Source: Stenotrophomonas koreensis
GTDB taxonomy: Bacteria; Pseudomonadota; Gammaproteobacteria; Xanthomonadales; Xanthomonadaceae
Direction: 5' to 3'
Length of the DNA: 64,000 nucleotides
NCBI RefSeq assembly: GCF_001431525.1
Contig: NZ_LDJH01000006.1
Span: forward strand, 1-64,000
Part shown: positions 1-9,805 of the stretch, piece after piece
How the letters are laid out: every line of letters starts with the position of its first letter
How positions within the stretch are numbered: the stretch's first letter is position 1
The notes under the pieces: model-generated
The model's input: only the letters and a program-made list of their open reading frames with translations
The model's database searches: none
What the model was told of the DNA's origin: nothing
Translations under genes and position numbers: made by a program

Positions 1-69
1 TTGTTACGGCCAACACCGAGACTTACAACCTGCCGATCGTCGGCAGCGTCAGATGGGTCTAAGAGGCAG
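1..69 (-). other. Residual Illumina Nextera adapter at contig end (not genomic)
   Basis: Read on the minus strand from base 69 downwards, 30 of the first 33 bases match the Nextera read-1 transposase adapter (known sequence starting CTGTCTCTTATACACATCT). Eight bases (36-29) follow where the i5 index belongs. The last 28 bases align with about 21 identities to the reverse complement of the P5 end (core TCTCGGTG...CGCCGTA). The order adapter, index, P5 running to base 1 is what adapter read-through at a contig end looks like. The purM reading frame loses family similarity exactly at the junction. The scattered mismatches probably reflect low-quality read ends, which is inference. Confidence 0.93.
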
Positions 70-211
70 CGCCCAGCCCGCCCATCACTTCCGGACGGAA
101 GCTGCGCTTGACCAGCGGTTTGATGCGCTCCACCAGTTGATTGCCGGCGTCGATGTCGACACCAGCATCACGGTAGGTGAGGGGAGAGTTGCTTGGAGTC
201 GGACTGGTCAC
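70..211 (-). CDS. purM: Phosphoribosylformylglycinamidine cyclo-ligase, N-terminal fragment
   Basis: This is the N-terminal 47 residues of PurM (AIR synthetase), the ATP-dependent enzyme closing the imidazole ring in purine synthesis. The visible stretch [14 protein letters not shown], then [12 protein letters not shown] and PEVMGGLG, is the highly conserved start of the family. GTG at 211 is chosen because the conserved segment begins about ten residues later; a second in-frame GTG lies nine bases upstream, and neither has a clear ribosome binding site. The family normally continues from GGLG into GGFGALF. Here the reading frame runs into the adapter and meets a TAG at once, so the break is technical and not a pseudogene. 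It is divergent from the DUF2066 gene. Confidence 0.9.
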
Positions 212-320
212 GGCGGCCACACGGTGAGGAACAATGGGCCAATTTTAGCAGGCCGCATTGGCGAGCTGGCCGCCTTCGGCCACAATTGTCCGTTATCGGC
301 CCAAGAATGAAGCGGAATTG

Positions 321-1448
321 ATGATGCGACCTATCCTGGCGTTCGTGTTGACAGCAGTGTTGAGCATCGGCAGCACGCAGGCCATGGCTCAGTCGGGCAT
401 GCGTACCGAGGGCGATGTGGCCACGGCGCAGGGCGTCTACGAGGCCGAAGTGCCGGTCAACAGCCAGGCCGACAGTGACCGCAGCGGGGCGTTGGCCCGT
501 GCCCTGGCCCAGGTGCTGGCCAAGATGTCCGGTGATCGTCAGGTCACCTCGCGCCCGGGGGTGGCGCAGATGCTGCGCGACGCCGGCAGCTATGTCCGTT
601 CCTACGATTACCGCCAGGACCGTGGCACCTCGGCCAGCGGTGCGCCGAGCTACCGGATGATGCTGGTCGCCCGTTTCGATGCCGAACAGGTCGAAGGCCT
701 GGCCTCGGCGCTGGGGCTGCCGGTATGGGCGCAGCCACGGCCCAAGCCGGTGCTGTGGCTGGCCATCGATGATGGCAGCGGCCCGCGCCTGGTCAGCGTG
801 CAGCAGTCCAATGCCGCCCGTCCGCTGCTGGACAAGGCCATCGAACGCGGCTATCGCCTCGGCCTGCCCGCCGGCGGTGCCGCCGAACAGGCCCTGGTCG
901 GTGCGATCTGGCGTCAGGATACGGCGGCCATCGCCCGCGCTTCGGCGCGCTATGCACCGCCGATGCAGCTCGTCGGCAAGCTGTACCGCGGCAACGGTGG
1001 TGGCTGGGTCGCCGATTGGGTGTTTGTCGATAACGGCCGGGTTCTGGACCGCTGGAGTGCCCGGGAGACCGATGCCCGCCGTGCCATGGCCAATGGTGCC
1101 GACGGTGCCGCCGATGCGCTGGTGCGGCGCTATGCCAAGGCGCTGCCCAGCGGTTCGCCGGGGGTACACCGGATCATCGTCCACGGTTTGAACAGTGCCG
1201 ATGACTGGCTGCGGGTATCGGCCAGCCTGCAGGCCCACCCGATGCTCAAGTCGATCCGTCCGCTGCGTGCCACGGGGGACCGCCTGGAGCTGGATCTGGA
1301 GCTGATGACCGGCCTGGCCGGTTTCAACCGCCTGCTCGGAGCCGATGCGGCACTGGTACCGGTATCGGCCACCCCCATGGTCGGACAGACTGCTGATGGA
1401 GTGCCTGCGACCGTGGCCAGCGGCGCGGCGGAGTACCGGGTCAAATGA
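321..1448 (+). CDS. DUF2066 family exported protein
   Basis: A 375-residue protein of the DUF2066 family, whose biochemical role is unknown to me. Residues 1-24 form a signal peptide (hydrophobic core ILAFVLTAVLSI, then AMAQ), so it is probably periplasmic. The mature part begins with a conserved segment in which the protein alternates a YEAEVPV strand with an Ala-rich helix ending LAQVLAKMSGD. ATG 321 or 324 are both possible; AGCGGA at 311-316 favours 324, and the open frame extending further upstream (to 258) overlaps the purM promoter region and lacks a signal peptide. Its stop overlaps the start of the AI-2E transporter by ATGA, so the two are translationally coupled, and the pairing with the transporter and hda is typical of xanthomonads. 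Confidence 0.8.
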   Translation: MMRPILAFVLTAVLSIGSTQAMAQSGMRTEGDVATAQGVYEAEVPVNSQADSDRSGALARALAQVLAKMSGDRQVTSRPGVAQMLRDAGSYVRSYDYRQDRGTSASGAPSYRMMLVARFDAEQVEGLASALGLPVWAQPRPKPVLWLAIDDGSGPRLVSVQQSNAARPLLDKAIERGYRLGLPAGGAAEQALVGAIWRQDTAAIARASARYAPPMQLVGKLYRGNGGGWVADWVFVDNGRVLDRWSARETDARRAMANGADGAADALVRRYAKALPSGSPGVHRIIVHGLNSADDWLRVSASLQAHPMLKSIRPLRATGDRLELDLELMTGLAGFNRLLGADAALVPVSATPMVGQTADGVPATVASGAAEYRVK

Positions 1449-2620
1449 ACCAGGTTGCCCCGCTGGAGGAAATTGCCCGTTTCCTGCGCCATATCAAGCG
1501 CGGTGCCCTGTCGTTGGCGCTGGTCTGGGTGATCTGGTTGCTGGCGCCGATCCTGACCCCGTTTGTCGCCTCGCTGATGCTGGCCTGGCTGGGCGATCCA
1601 CTGGTGGACCGGCTGGAAGCGGCCGGACGTTCGCGCAACACCGCCGTGCTGCTGGTGTTTGCGCTGATGATCGTACTGATCACCCTGGCGTTGCTGATCC
1701 TGGTGCCGATGCTGCAGAGCCAGGTCACGACCCTGGTCGGTGCGCTGCCGGCGATGCAGCAGTGGCTGCTGGAAGGGGCAATTCCGGCGCTGGAGAAGCG
1801 TCTGGGCTTCACCGCAGCCGAATGGATGGACCCGCAGCGGATCATTGACTGGGTGCGCAGCCACTGGCAGGCGGCCGGTGGTGCGGCAGCCACCGTGTTT
1901 GGCTACCTCGGCCGTTCCAGCTTTGCGGTGGTCACCTTTGTAGTCAACCTGCTGCTGACGCCGATCGTGACCTATTACTTCCTGCGTGACTGGGACCGGA
2001 TGGTCGAGCGCGTGGCGGCCTTGATCCCGCGTGACCATATCGGCACGGTGAGCAAGCTGGCCAGCGAGTCCAACGAGGTGCTCGGTGCGTTCATGCGTGG
2101 CCAGTTCGTGGTGATGCTGGCACTGGGCGCGATTTATGCCAGCGGCATGGCCCTGATCGGTCTGAACCTGGGGCTGCTGATCGGCATGGTGGCCGGATTG
2201 ATCAGCTTCATCCCGTATCTGGGCGCCACCACCGGGGTGATCCTGGCCGTACTGGCGGCGCTGGTGCAGGCCCAGGGGGTGGACATCAAGCTGCTGGCCG
2301 GGGTGGCGGTGGTATTCACCGTCGGGCAGTTGCTGGAAAGCTATGTGCTGACCCCGCGCATCGTCGGCGACAAGATCGGCCTGCATCCGGTGGCGGTGAT
2401 CTTTGCGGTGATGGCCGGCGGCCAGCTGTTCGGTTTTCTGGGCATGCTGCTGGCACTGCCGGTGGCGGCGGTGGCCAATGTACTGCTGCGCTATGCGCAG
2501 GAGCGTTACCGCAGCAGTGAGCTGTATGCCGGGCACAGCGCAATCATCGTGCCGGCAGGCGTGGGCGATCCTCCGGACCCGCTCACGCCAGTGGTGACCG
2601 AGGAACCGAAGAAGTCGTGA
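1445..2620 (+). CDS. AI-2E family transporter (PerM-like permease)
   Basis: A 391-residue polytopic inner-membrane protein of the AI-2E/PerM family. Hydrophobic segments occur near residues 20-60 (paired helices around a PILTPF/SLMLAWLGDPLVDRLE motif), 70-90, 155-185 and a cluster from about 215 to 345. The motif PLVDRLE after the first hairpin and the conserved LxGxxxxGxxLLxPxIVGDKxGLHP-like region near residue 300 (SYVLTPRIVGDKIGLHPV) are typical. Family members are reported as exporters or Na+/H+ antiporters; the substrate here cannot be deduced. The start overlaps the DUF2066 stop and the stop overlaps the hda GTG (GTGA), so the three genes form one coupled unit. Confidence 0.85.
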   Translation: MNQVAPLEEIARFLRHIKRGALSLALVWVIWLLAPILTPFVASLMLAWLGDPLVDRLEAAGRSRNTAVLLVFALMIVLITLALLILVPMLQSQVTTLVGALPAMQQWLLEGAIPALEKRLGFTAAEWMDPQRIIDWVRSHWQAAGGAAATVFGYLGRSSFAVVTFVVNLLLTPIVTYYFLRDWDRMVERVAALIPRDHIGTVSKLASESNEVLGAFMRGQFVVMLALGAIYASGMALIGLNLGLLIGMVAGLISFIPYLGATTGVILAVLAALVQAQGVDIKLLAGVAVVFTVGQLLESYVLTPRIVGDKIGLHPVAVIFAVMAGGQLFGFLGMLLALPVAAVANVLLRYAQERYRSSELYAGHSAIIVPAGVGDPPDPLTPVVTEEPKKS

Positions 2621-3324
2621 ATACCCCGCAATTGCCGCTGAGTCTGCGTTATCCGCCGGACCAGCGTCTGCAGACCTACCTTGGCGCGCCACCGGCGGCG
2701 CTGGCCCAGTTGCGTGCCCTGGCGGTAGGGGCGGTGGAGGATTGGCTGTACATCAGCGGCACTGCCGGCACCGGGAAAACCCATCTGGCGCTGGCAGTGT
2801 GTGCGGCCGCCGAACAGGCCGGACGACGGGCGATCTATCTGCCGCTGGGCGCTGCGCGTGGCCGCGTTGGCGAAGCACTGGAAGGGCTGGAGCAGCACGA
2901 TCTGATCGCCCTAGATGGCCTGGACCTGGTCGCCGGCAACCGTGACGATGAGATCGCCCTGTTTGACTTCCACAACCGCGTACGGGCCGCCGGACATGCC
3001 CTGCTGTATACCGGCCGGATGCTGCCCGAAGGCCTGGGTCTGGTGTTGCCGGACCTGCGCTCGCGGCTGGGCCAATGCGGCCGGATCAGCCTGCAGCCGC
3101 TCACCGAAGCCGGACGTGCCGAGGTGCTCAAGGCGCGTGCGCAGCGCCGTGGCCTGGCCCTGGATGGTCCCGCGCTGGAATGGCTGTTGACCCGTACCGG
3201 GCGCGATCTGGGCTCGCTGGTCAGTGTGCTGGACCGGCTGGACCGCGAATCGCTGGCGGCCAAACGGCGGTTGACCGTGCCGTTCCTGCGCAATGTGCTC
3301 GGCGAGGCCGAAGGCAACGGCTAG
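2617..3324 (+). CDS. hda: DnaA regulatory inactivator Hda
   Basis: A 235-residue AAA+ protein homologous to DnaA domain III. With the beta clamp, Hda promotes hydrolysis of DnaA-bound ATP after initiation (RIDA). The N-terminal QLPLSL at residues 5-10 fits the clamp-binding motif known from E. coli Hda. Walker A is GTAGTGKT (48-55), Walker B is LIALDGLD, and a sensor-like RSRLGQ segment carries the arginine-finger region. The C-terminal DnaA DNA-binding domain is absent, which separates Hda from DnaA. The GTG start overlaps the preceding stop by GTGA, so translation is probably coupled to the transporter. It is convergent with murU, 18 bases apart. Confidence 0.93.
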   Translation: MNTPQLPLSLRYPPDQRLQTYLGAPPAALAQLRALAVGAVEDWLYISGTAGTGKTHLALAVCAAAEQAGRRAIYLPLGAARGRVGEALEGLEQHDLIALDGLDLVAGNRDDEIALFDFHNRVRAAGHALLYTGRMLPEGLGLVLPDLRSRLGQCGRISLQPLTEAGRAEVLKARAQRRGLALDGPALEWLLTRTGRDLGSLVSVLDRLDRESLAAKRRLTVPFLRNVLGEAEGNG

Positions 3325-3342
3325 CCCTGCCTGCCACCGGTT

Positions 3343-5057
<1,715 letters not shown>

Positions 5058-5139
5058 GCAGTACCTGGGCAGCAACCGGCTGCCGATGCAACAGGGTAAG
5101 CGGCAAGGGTGGGCGAAGGCGAGAGGCGAGGGCATGCAA

Positions 5140-5165
5140 CAAGGGCGGCCTGCCGGCCGCCCTTG
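5140..5165 (-). terminator. Hairpin terminator after the M20 peptidase gene
   Basis: A perfect 11-bp stem (CAAGGGCGGCC pairing 5155-5165) with a 4-base loop lies 21 bases past the stop of the minus-strand peptidase gene. The minus-strand tail after the stem is only weakly T-rich (TTG), so termination strength is uncertain. Confidence 0.6.
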
Positions 5166-5186
5166 TCGTGTGCGCTCAGGCGTGGA

Positions 5187-6680
5187 TCAGCAGCAGCCGT
5201 GGCCACCGTGACGGGTGCCCGAGTCGGCATGTACCGGCGAACCGCTGGTTTCCCCGCGCAGGCTGGCGGCATGGTGCTGCAGCAGCACGTGCGAGACGCA
5301 GGCGGTGACCCGCTTGCCCATCGGGATGTGCAGGAACTCGTTGGGGCCATGCGCGTTGGAGTGCGGGCCGAGCACGCCGGTGATCATGAACTGTGCACCG
5401 GGGAACTTCTCGCCGAGCATGCCCATGAACGGGATCGAGCCGCCTTCGCCCATGTACATCGCCGGCTTGTTGAAGAAGGTCTGCGAGGCCTGGTCGATGG
5501 CCGCTTCCAGCCACGGCGCCATCGCCGGTGCATTCCAGCCGGTGGAGGCCTTTTCCAGCTCCAGCGAGACCTGGGCGCCATTGGGCGGGTCACGCAGCAG
5601 GGCTTCCTTCAGCAGTTCACCGCAGGCCTTGCCGTCAGCGGTCGGCGGCAGGCGCAGCGACAGCTTGACCGAGGTCTCCGGGCGCAGCACGTTGCCGGCC
5701 GATTCCAGCGGCGGCATGCCACCGATGCCGGTGATCGACAGCGCCGGGCGCCAGGTACGGTTGAGTACCAGCTCGGCGAGCTCATCGCTCATCGGGCGCA
5801 GGCCGTCGACCATCGGGAATTTCTCGAAGATCGCGGTATCGACCACCTCGGCCGCGCGCTGTGCCTGGGCAATGCGCTCGGCCGGGATCTCGGTGTGCAG
5901 GCCCTCCAGCAGGATGCGGCCGGTGTTCTCGTCCTCGATGCGCGAGAGCAGCTGGCGCAGCAGGCGGAAGGAGGAGGGGATCACCCCGGAGGCATCGCCC
6001 GAATGCACGCCTTCCTCCAGCACCTTCACGGTGAAGTTGCCGCCGGTCAGGCCGCGCAGCGAGGTGGTGCACCACAGCTGTTCGTAGTTGGCACAGCCCG
6101 AGTCCAGGCAGACCACCAGCGACGGCTGGCCGATGCGTTCGGCCAGGTGGTCGACATAGGCCGGCAGGTCATAGGAGCCCGATTCCTCGCAGGCTTCGAT
6201 CAGGATCACGCAGCGCGCATGCGGCAGGCCCTGTTCGTGCAGGGCCAGGATCGCCGCCAGCGAGCCGTACATCGCGTAGCCGTCATCGGCGCCACCGCGG
6301 CCATACAGCTTGTCGCCGCGCAGCACCGGCTTCCACGGGCCGAGATCGGCATCCCAACCGGTCATTTCCGGCTGCTTGTCCAGGTGGCCGTACAGCAACA
6401 CGGTGTCATCGCCGGTTTCCGGCCCGGAGGCCGGGATTTCCAGCAGCAGCAGCGGGGTACGCCCTTCCAGCTGCACCACTTCCACCTGCAGGCCGGGAAT
6501 CTTCTGCGCGCGTGCCCAGGTTTCCATCAGGGTCACGGCCTGGGCCATGTAACCGTTTTCGACCCAGTTGGCATCGAACATCGGCGACTTGTTGGGAATG
6601 GCGATGTATTCAATCAGCTGCGGGACGATCTCGTTGTCCCACTTGTCATTGATGAACTGGCCGAGCTTGGCGCTATCCAT
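5187..6680 (-). CDS. M20 family metallopeptidase (dipeptidase-like)
   Basis: A 497-residue zinc peptidase of the M20/CNDP family. Metal and catalytic elements visible are LLYGHLDKQPEM (H99, D101), GRGGADDG (D132 or D133 bridging the two metals) and ACEESGS (E165 catalytic base, E166 ligand). There is no signal peptide, so it is probably cytosolic and cleaves dipeptides or acylated amino acids; substrate is not deducible. ATG 6680 is preferred over an upstream extension because GGAG lies 9-10 bases before it and the upstream residues are not family-like. The C-terminal tail HADSGTRHGGHGCC is rich in His and Cys, beyond the usual M20 end, and could bind a metal. The gene is divergent from the ComEA-like gene. 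Confidence 0.87.
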   Translation of the reverse strand: MDSAKLGQFINDKWDNEIVPQLIEYIAIPNKSPMFDANWVENGYMAQAVTLMETWARAQKIPGLQVEVVQLEGRTPLLLLEIPASGPETGDDTVLLYGHLDKQPEMTGWDADLGPWKPVLRGDKLYGRGGADDGYAMYGSLAAILALHEQGLPHARCVILIEACEESGSYDLPAYVDHLAERIGQPSLVVCLDSGCANYEQLWCTTSLRGLTGGNFTVKVLEEGVHSGDASGVIPSSFRLLRQLLSRIEDENTGRILLEGLHTEIPAERIAQAQRAAEVVDTAIFEKFPMVDGLRPMSDELAELVLNRTWRPALSITGIGGMPPLESAGNVLRPETSVKLSLRLPPTADGKACGELLKEALLRDPPNGAQVSLELEKASTGWNAPAMAPWLEAAIDQASQTFFNKPAMYMGEGGSIPFMGMLGEKFPGAQFMITGVLGPHSNAHGPNEFLHIPMGKRVTACVSHVLLQHHAASLRGETSGSPVHADSGTRHGGHGCC

Positions 6681-6877
6681 GGATGCTGCTCCGGATGATT
6701 GTTTGGCAATGCGCCATTGTACGCCCGTGCCCTGTAGGAAATTTCCTACCCTGTGTCGGGCAGTCGGCTGGCTTCCTGAACGCGCTACTGACGATAGGAT
6801 GGCCACCGGTGTCGAGGGAAGGTATAGCTGCCGGCAAGGAGCCGGTCTACCAACTCATAGACACAAGGAGTGCAACC

Positions 6878-7195
6878 ATGAAATGGATCGCCGTGACCTG
6901 GAAGTCGCTGGTGTTGAGCATGGTTCTGGCAGGTTGGGCGTCGGCCACGGAAAAGGTCGACATCAACAGTGCCGACGCCGCCACGCTGGATCGCGTGTTG
7001 GTCAATGTCGGTGCCGCCAAGGCGCAGGCTATCGTGGACTATCGGCAAGCCAATGGTCCGTTCCGCAGCCCAGAGGAACTGGCGCAGGTACGGGGAATTG
7101 GTTTGCGGACTGTAGAGATCAACCGGGATTCGATCACGGTTGGTGCTGCAGACCAGCCGCCAGCAAGGACTGCTGGGCAGGTGCCGCGGCGCTGA
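6878..7195 (+). CDS. ComEA-like helix-hairpin-helix protein
   Basis: A 105-residue protein with an N-terminal signal peptide (about residues 1-23, ending ASA) followed by a tandem helix-hairpin-helix module of the ComEA type (VDINSADAATLDRV, then VRGIGLRTVE). Such proteins bind DNA in the periplasm and act in DNA uptake during natural transformation. The first hairpin reads VNVGAAKA where the family usually has PGIG-AKA, so the first DNA-contact loop is atypical. The start is fixed by AAGGAG seven bases upstream (6865-6870). The last 15 residues are Pro/Arg-rich and unrelated to ComEA. No other competence gene is nearby. Confidence 0.8.
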   Translation: MKWIAVTWKSLVLSMVLAGWASATEKVDINSADAATLDRVLVNVGAAKAQAIVDYRQANGPFRSPEELAQVRGIGLRTVEINRDSITVGAADQPPARTAGQVPRR

Positions 7196-7412
7196 TCAAA
7201 AGGTTTGGCAGGCACGCTTCACTGCCGGATGCGGTGGAAAATGCCGGTTGGGGAGGGATTCCAAAAGGACTGGGCAGGACGCCAACAAGGATGTGTTATC
7301 GCCCGGTGGCGCACAGTGACGTGCGGCCGGGCGATTTGTTTCATTGCTCACGCCGTCAAGGGGGGCTGTGGCTGTGCGACATGGGGGTGGCGCGCACCAC
7401 GGTACAGACGGT

Positions 7413-7467
7413 AATGACGGACGTATCAGCGAAGGTGGGGCCTGGCTGATACGTCCGTTATTTTTTT
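7413..7467 (+). terminator. Strong rho-independent terminator
   Basis: Bases 7417-7430 pair perfectly with 7445-7458 (14 bp). The stem extends outwards by a G-T pair and three A/T pairs (7413-7416 with 7459-7462), with a 14-base loop, and runs into seven T residues at 7461-7467. The T-run is on the plus strand, so it ends transcription coming from the ComEA-like gene or from an unannotated small RNA. Confidence 0.88.
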
Positions 7468-7805
7468 GCCCGTCCGGCGGCCGGACAAGCGCCGGCATGG
7501 CGGTGACGCAAAGTGGCAGGGCCGTTGCTGGTCCGCGTGCGGTGCGAAGGGCCACCGTTTGCCTGGAATTGTTGCCGGGCCATCCGTCCGGATGGATGAC
7601 TCCGTGCCGGGAATTGCCCATCCGCTTCCCTGCCAGGCCATTGCTGCGCCGCCACAGCTCATCTGGCTGGCAGGGCGTCTTGTCCGATCCGGGTCGCGAT
7701 CCCTTGCAATCAGTCCAACCAGACGGTCGGCCATCGCTGTTGCGCAACCCCGGGCAGGTACCGGCGGCGCAGCTGGGCACACTGGGATCCAGATGATGAT
7801 TCACG

Positions 7806-7840
7806 CTGTCGGCTGTCGGCTGTCGGCTGTCGGCTGTCGG
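7806..7840. repeat. Five tandem copies of heptamer CTGTCGG
   Basis: CTGTCGG is repeated five times without error, 160 bases upstream of the MFS start. Seven is not a multiple of three, but the repeat is outside any supported gene, so copy-number change could only affect spacing or expression. It may be simple slippage. Confidence 0.9.
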
Positions 7841-8000
7841 GCACCGGTGGCGATTTTTGCCGAGGCACGGCTGCTGTCGATGCCCGGTTGGACCATACTT
7901 GCGCGGCAGCAGCAGGGCGCGTTTTTGATTATCGTCATCTGCCGTCACGGTGCCGGTCCTGGCCCGTCGTCATCGCTCGTATTGCTACAAGGCAGGCGTC

Positions 8001-9230
8001 ATGCACACCGCACCATCGGTCTCATTCCGGCGCATCGCCCTGCTGGTGGCTGGTCTGTCGATGTTTGGCCCATTCGCCATTGATGCGGTGTTTCCGGCGT
8101 TCCCGCGGATTGCCCAGCAGTTCGCGGTCGACAAGCTGGCCCTGCAGCAAGTCATCAGCGTTTATCTGTTGGCCTATGCGGTAATGAGCCTGGTCCATGG
8201 GGCCTTGTCTGACGCACTGGGGCGCAAGCGGGTCATCATTGGTGGCCTGGTGGTGTTCATCGGCGCCTCGATTGGCTGTGCGCTGGCCACCGACATGACC
8301 ACCTTGCTGGTGTTCCGGGCCCTGCAGGGCATGTCAGCCGGTGTGGGCTACATCATCGGCCGGGCGGTGATCCGTGATCTGTATGCCGGCGACGAAGCGC
8401 AGCGCTTGATGAGCCAGGTCTCGATGATTTTCTCGATTGCTCCGGCAATAGCGCCCATCATCGGCGGCTGGTTGCTGGGTTGGGGCAACTGGCCGCTGAT
8501 CTTCTGGTTCCTGGTGGCCTTTTCCACGGTGTTGCTGGTGGTGACCATGCTGTGGTTGCCGGAAACCCATCCGCCGCAGGCACGGCTGGAGCTCAGGCCA
8601 GTGGCACTGGCCCGGGATTACTGGCAGATCGCCCGCAACCCCAGGTTCCTGCGTCTGGCCGGGGCTGGTGCGTTGAGCTTTGGCGGTCTGTTTTTGTATA
8701 TCGCCTCGGCGCCGGCAGTGATCATTGACCTGCTGGGCATGGGCGAGCGCGACTTTGCCTGGCTGTTCGTGCCGACCATTGCCGGCATGAGCCTGGGGGC
8801 CTGGGTGTCGGGGCGCAGCGCCGGGCGCATCAGCGGCGAGCGTGCCATCGCCATCGGCTTTGCCCTGCTGGCGTTGTCGGTGCTGTGGAATGTTGCCTAC
8901 AACCTGCTGGTCACTGTGCCGCAGGTACCGTGGGCGGTGCTTGGGTTGACCCTGCATGCCTTCGGCACGGCCTTGATCTTCCCGGTGCTGACCTTGCGGA
9001 TCCTGGACATGTACCCGCGTCAGCGGGGCTCGGCCTCGTCGATGCAGGCTTTCAGCGTGCTGGTCACCAATACCGTGGTCGCCGGCGTGCTGTCGCCGGT
9101 TCTCAGCCAGCACGGACTGTATCTTGCCCTGGGGGCGGCGGGCTTCATTGCGGCCGGTGGCTGCCTGTGGCAGCTGGAATTGCGGGCCATCGCCCGCTCA
9201 GACAAGCCGGTGGTGGATCAGGGACAATAG
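8001..9230 (+). CDS. Bcr/CflA family MFS drug exporter
   Basis: A 409-residue major facilitator with twelve predicted membrane helices, of the Bcr/CflA (DHA1) drug:proton antiporter family. The first helix ends with a conserved DAVFPAFP (TDMYLPAFP type in Bcr), followed by the loop 2-3 signature GALSDALGRKRVI and by motif C-like glycine-rich helix V (SIAPAIAPIIGGWLLG). Likely exports small toxic compounds from the cytoplasm; the substrate is unknown. ATG 8001 is chosen over an earlier in-frame ATG at 7950 because AAGGCAGG precedes it and membrane helix 1 begins soon after. It stands alone: a long non-coding stretch lies upstream and a small basic protein gene follows. Confidence 0.87.
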   Translation: MHTAPSVSFRRIALLVAGLSMFGPFAIDAVFPAFPRIAQQFAVDKLALQQVISVYLLAYAVMSLVHGALSDALGRKRVIIGGLVVFIGASIGCALATDMTTLLVFRALQGMSAGVGYIIGRAVIRDLYAGDEAQRLMSQVSMIFSIAPAIAPIIGGWLLGWGNWPLIFWFLVAFSTVLLVVTMLWLPETHPPQARLELRPVALARDYWQIARNPRFLRLAGAGALSFGGLFLYIASAPAVIIDLLGMGERDFAWLFVPTIAGMSLGAWVSGRSAGRISGERAIAIGFALLALSVLWNVAYNLLVTVPQVPWAVLGLTLHAFGTALIFPVLTLRILDMYPRQRGSASSMQAFSVLVTNTVVAGVLSPVLSQHGLYLALGAAGFIAAGGCLWQLELRAIARSDKPVVDQGQ

Positions 9231-9280
9231 GCCGCGTTGCCCACCGTCGAGGTGGGAAGCCCTGACTGCGGAAACAAGCG

Positions 9281-9682
9281 ATGTCCACTGATTCGAAAAA
9301 CCGCCGCGAGGCGAAAAAAAAGCAGGCTGAGCGGGCCGCCAACCAGGCCGCCGACCGTCGTGCCCAGGCCTTGCGCAAGACCGAGCCGCATGCCGAACTG
9401 CGTGACCAGCAGCGCAACCTGCTGGCCGGTATCGTCCGTCGCGACGGCCAGTGGGTGCTGGGGATGGATGGCAAGATTGCCGGTGAGAGCGACAGTGCCG
9501 CCCACGTGCTGGCGATGGTGATGGCCGCTGGCGAGCTGCACGAGCGCCAGGGGACGCCGGTGCGGCTGGTGTACTCCGACGCCCTGCGTGATGCCGCACG
9601 CGCCGAAGCGCAGGCGATGGGGCAGACCTTCGAGCAGTTCAAGGACGACCTGATCGCGCGGCTGGGCCGCAAGCTGCACTGA
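9281..9682 (+). CDS. Conserved small basic protein, function unknown
   Basis: A 133-residue soluble protein with no family I can name. Residues 1-35 are a charged, Lys/Arg/Ala-rich helix (NRREAKKKQAERAANQAADRR) that looks like a coiled coil or nucleic-acid contacting tail. The rest is a compact mixed alpha/beta-like region with a conserved-looking QWVLGMDGKIAGES and a C-terminal amphipathic segment (FEQFKDDLIARLGRKL). Composition and codon use match the neighbours, and the open frame ends just before a strong terminator, supporting a real gene. The start ATG has only a weak GGAAA upstream. No functional inference from neighbours is possible. Confidence 0.7.
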   Translation: MSTDSKNRREAKKKQAERAANQAADRRAQALRKTEPHAELRDQQRNLLAGIVRRDGQWVLGMDGKIAGESDSAAHVLAMVMAAGELHERQGTPVRLVYSDALRDAARAEAQAMGQTFEQFKDDLIARLGRKLH

Positions 9683-9722
9683 GCAGGCCTTGACCGGTTG
9701 CAGCGATTGTCCACCGGTGGAA

Positions 9723-9759
9723 AACCAGCAAGGGCGCCTGCAGGGCGCCCTTGCTGGTT
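9723..9759. terminator. Bidirectional terminator between convergent genes
   Basis: A perfect 16-bp stem (9723-9738 with 9744-9759) with a 5-base loop sits between the plus-strand gene ending at 9682 and the minus-strand M2 peptidase gene ending at 9806. A short A-tract precedes it (9721-9724), which gives Ts on the minus strand. Confidence 0.82.
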
Positions 9760-9805
9760 GTGCAGGCCATCACCGGCTGGTGATGGCCGGTAGCGCTGTC
9801 GTGGT

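Larger units (their letters stand above)
7196..8000. other. 805-bp stretch with no supported gene
   Basis: Between the ComEA-like gene and the MFS gene I find no open frame with family similarity, a plausible ribosome binding site and normal composition. The frames present on both strands are low-complexity (Arg/Pro/Ala-rich) and overlap each other. The stretch holds one very strong rho-independent terminator (7413-7467), a run of five heptamers (7806-7840), and otherwise featureless GC-rich DNA. The terminator lies 218 bases past the ComEA-like stop, leaving room for a small RNA between about 7200 and 7467. This is much longer than any other intergenic gap in the window. Confidence 0.6.

Noticed and set aside
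70..211. purM considered as a pseudogene or disrupted by a mobile element
   Set aside because: The foreign bases are adapter, index and P5 in order, which explains the break without a biological event.
258..320. Earlier start for the DUF2066 gene
   Set aside because: It would add a non-hydrophobic stretch before the signal peptide and overlap the divergent promoter region.
5109..6698. Plus-strand open frame of about 530 codons opposite the M20 gene
   Set aside because: Runs through the terminator hairpin and is antisense to a well-supported peptidase gene.
7806..7840. Heptamer array considered as a CRISPR
   Set aside because: Units are directly adjacent with no spacers and only seven bases long; a simple tandem repeat.
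7196..7948. Open frame of 250 codons on the minus strand of the gap, and a 205-codon frame on the plus strand (7466-8083)
   Set aside because: Low-complexity Arg/Pro-rich translations, no ribosome binding site, mutual overlap, and they cross a terminator and the heptamer array; no recognisable family.
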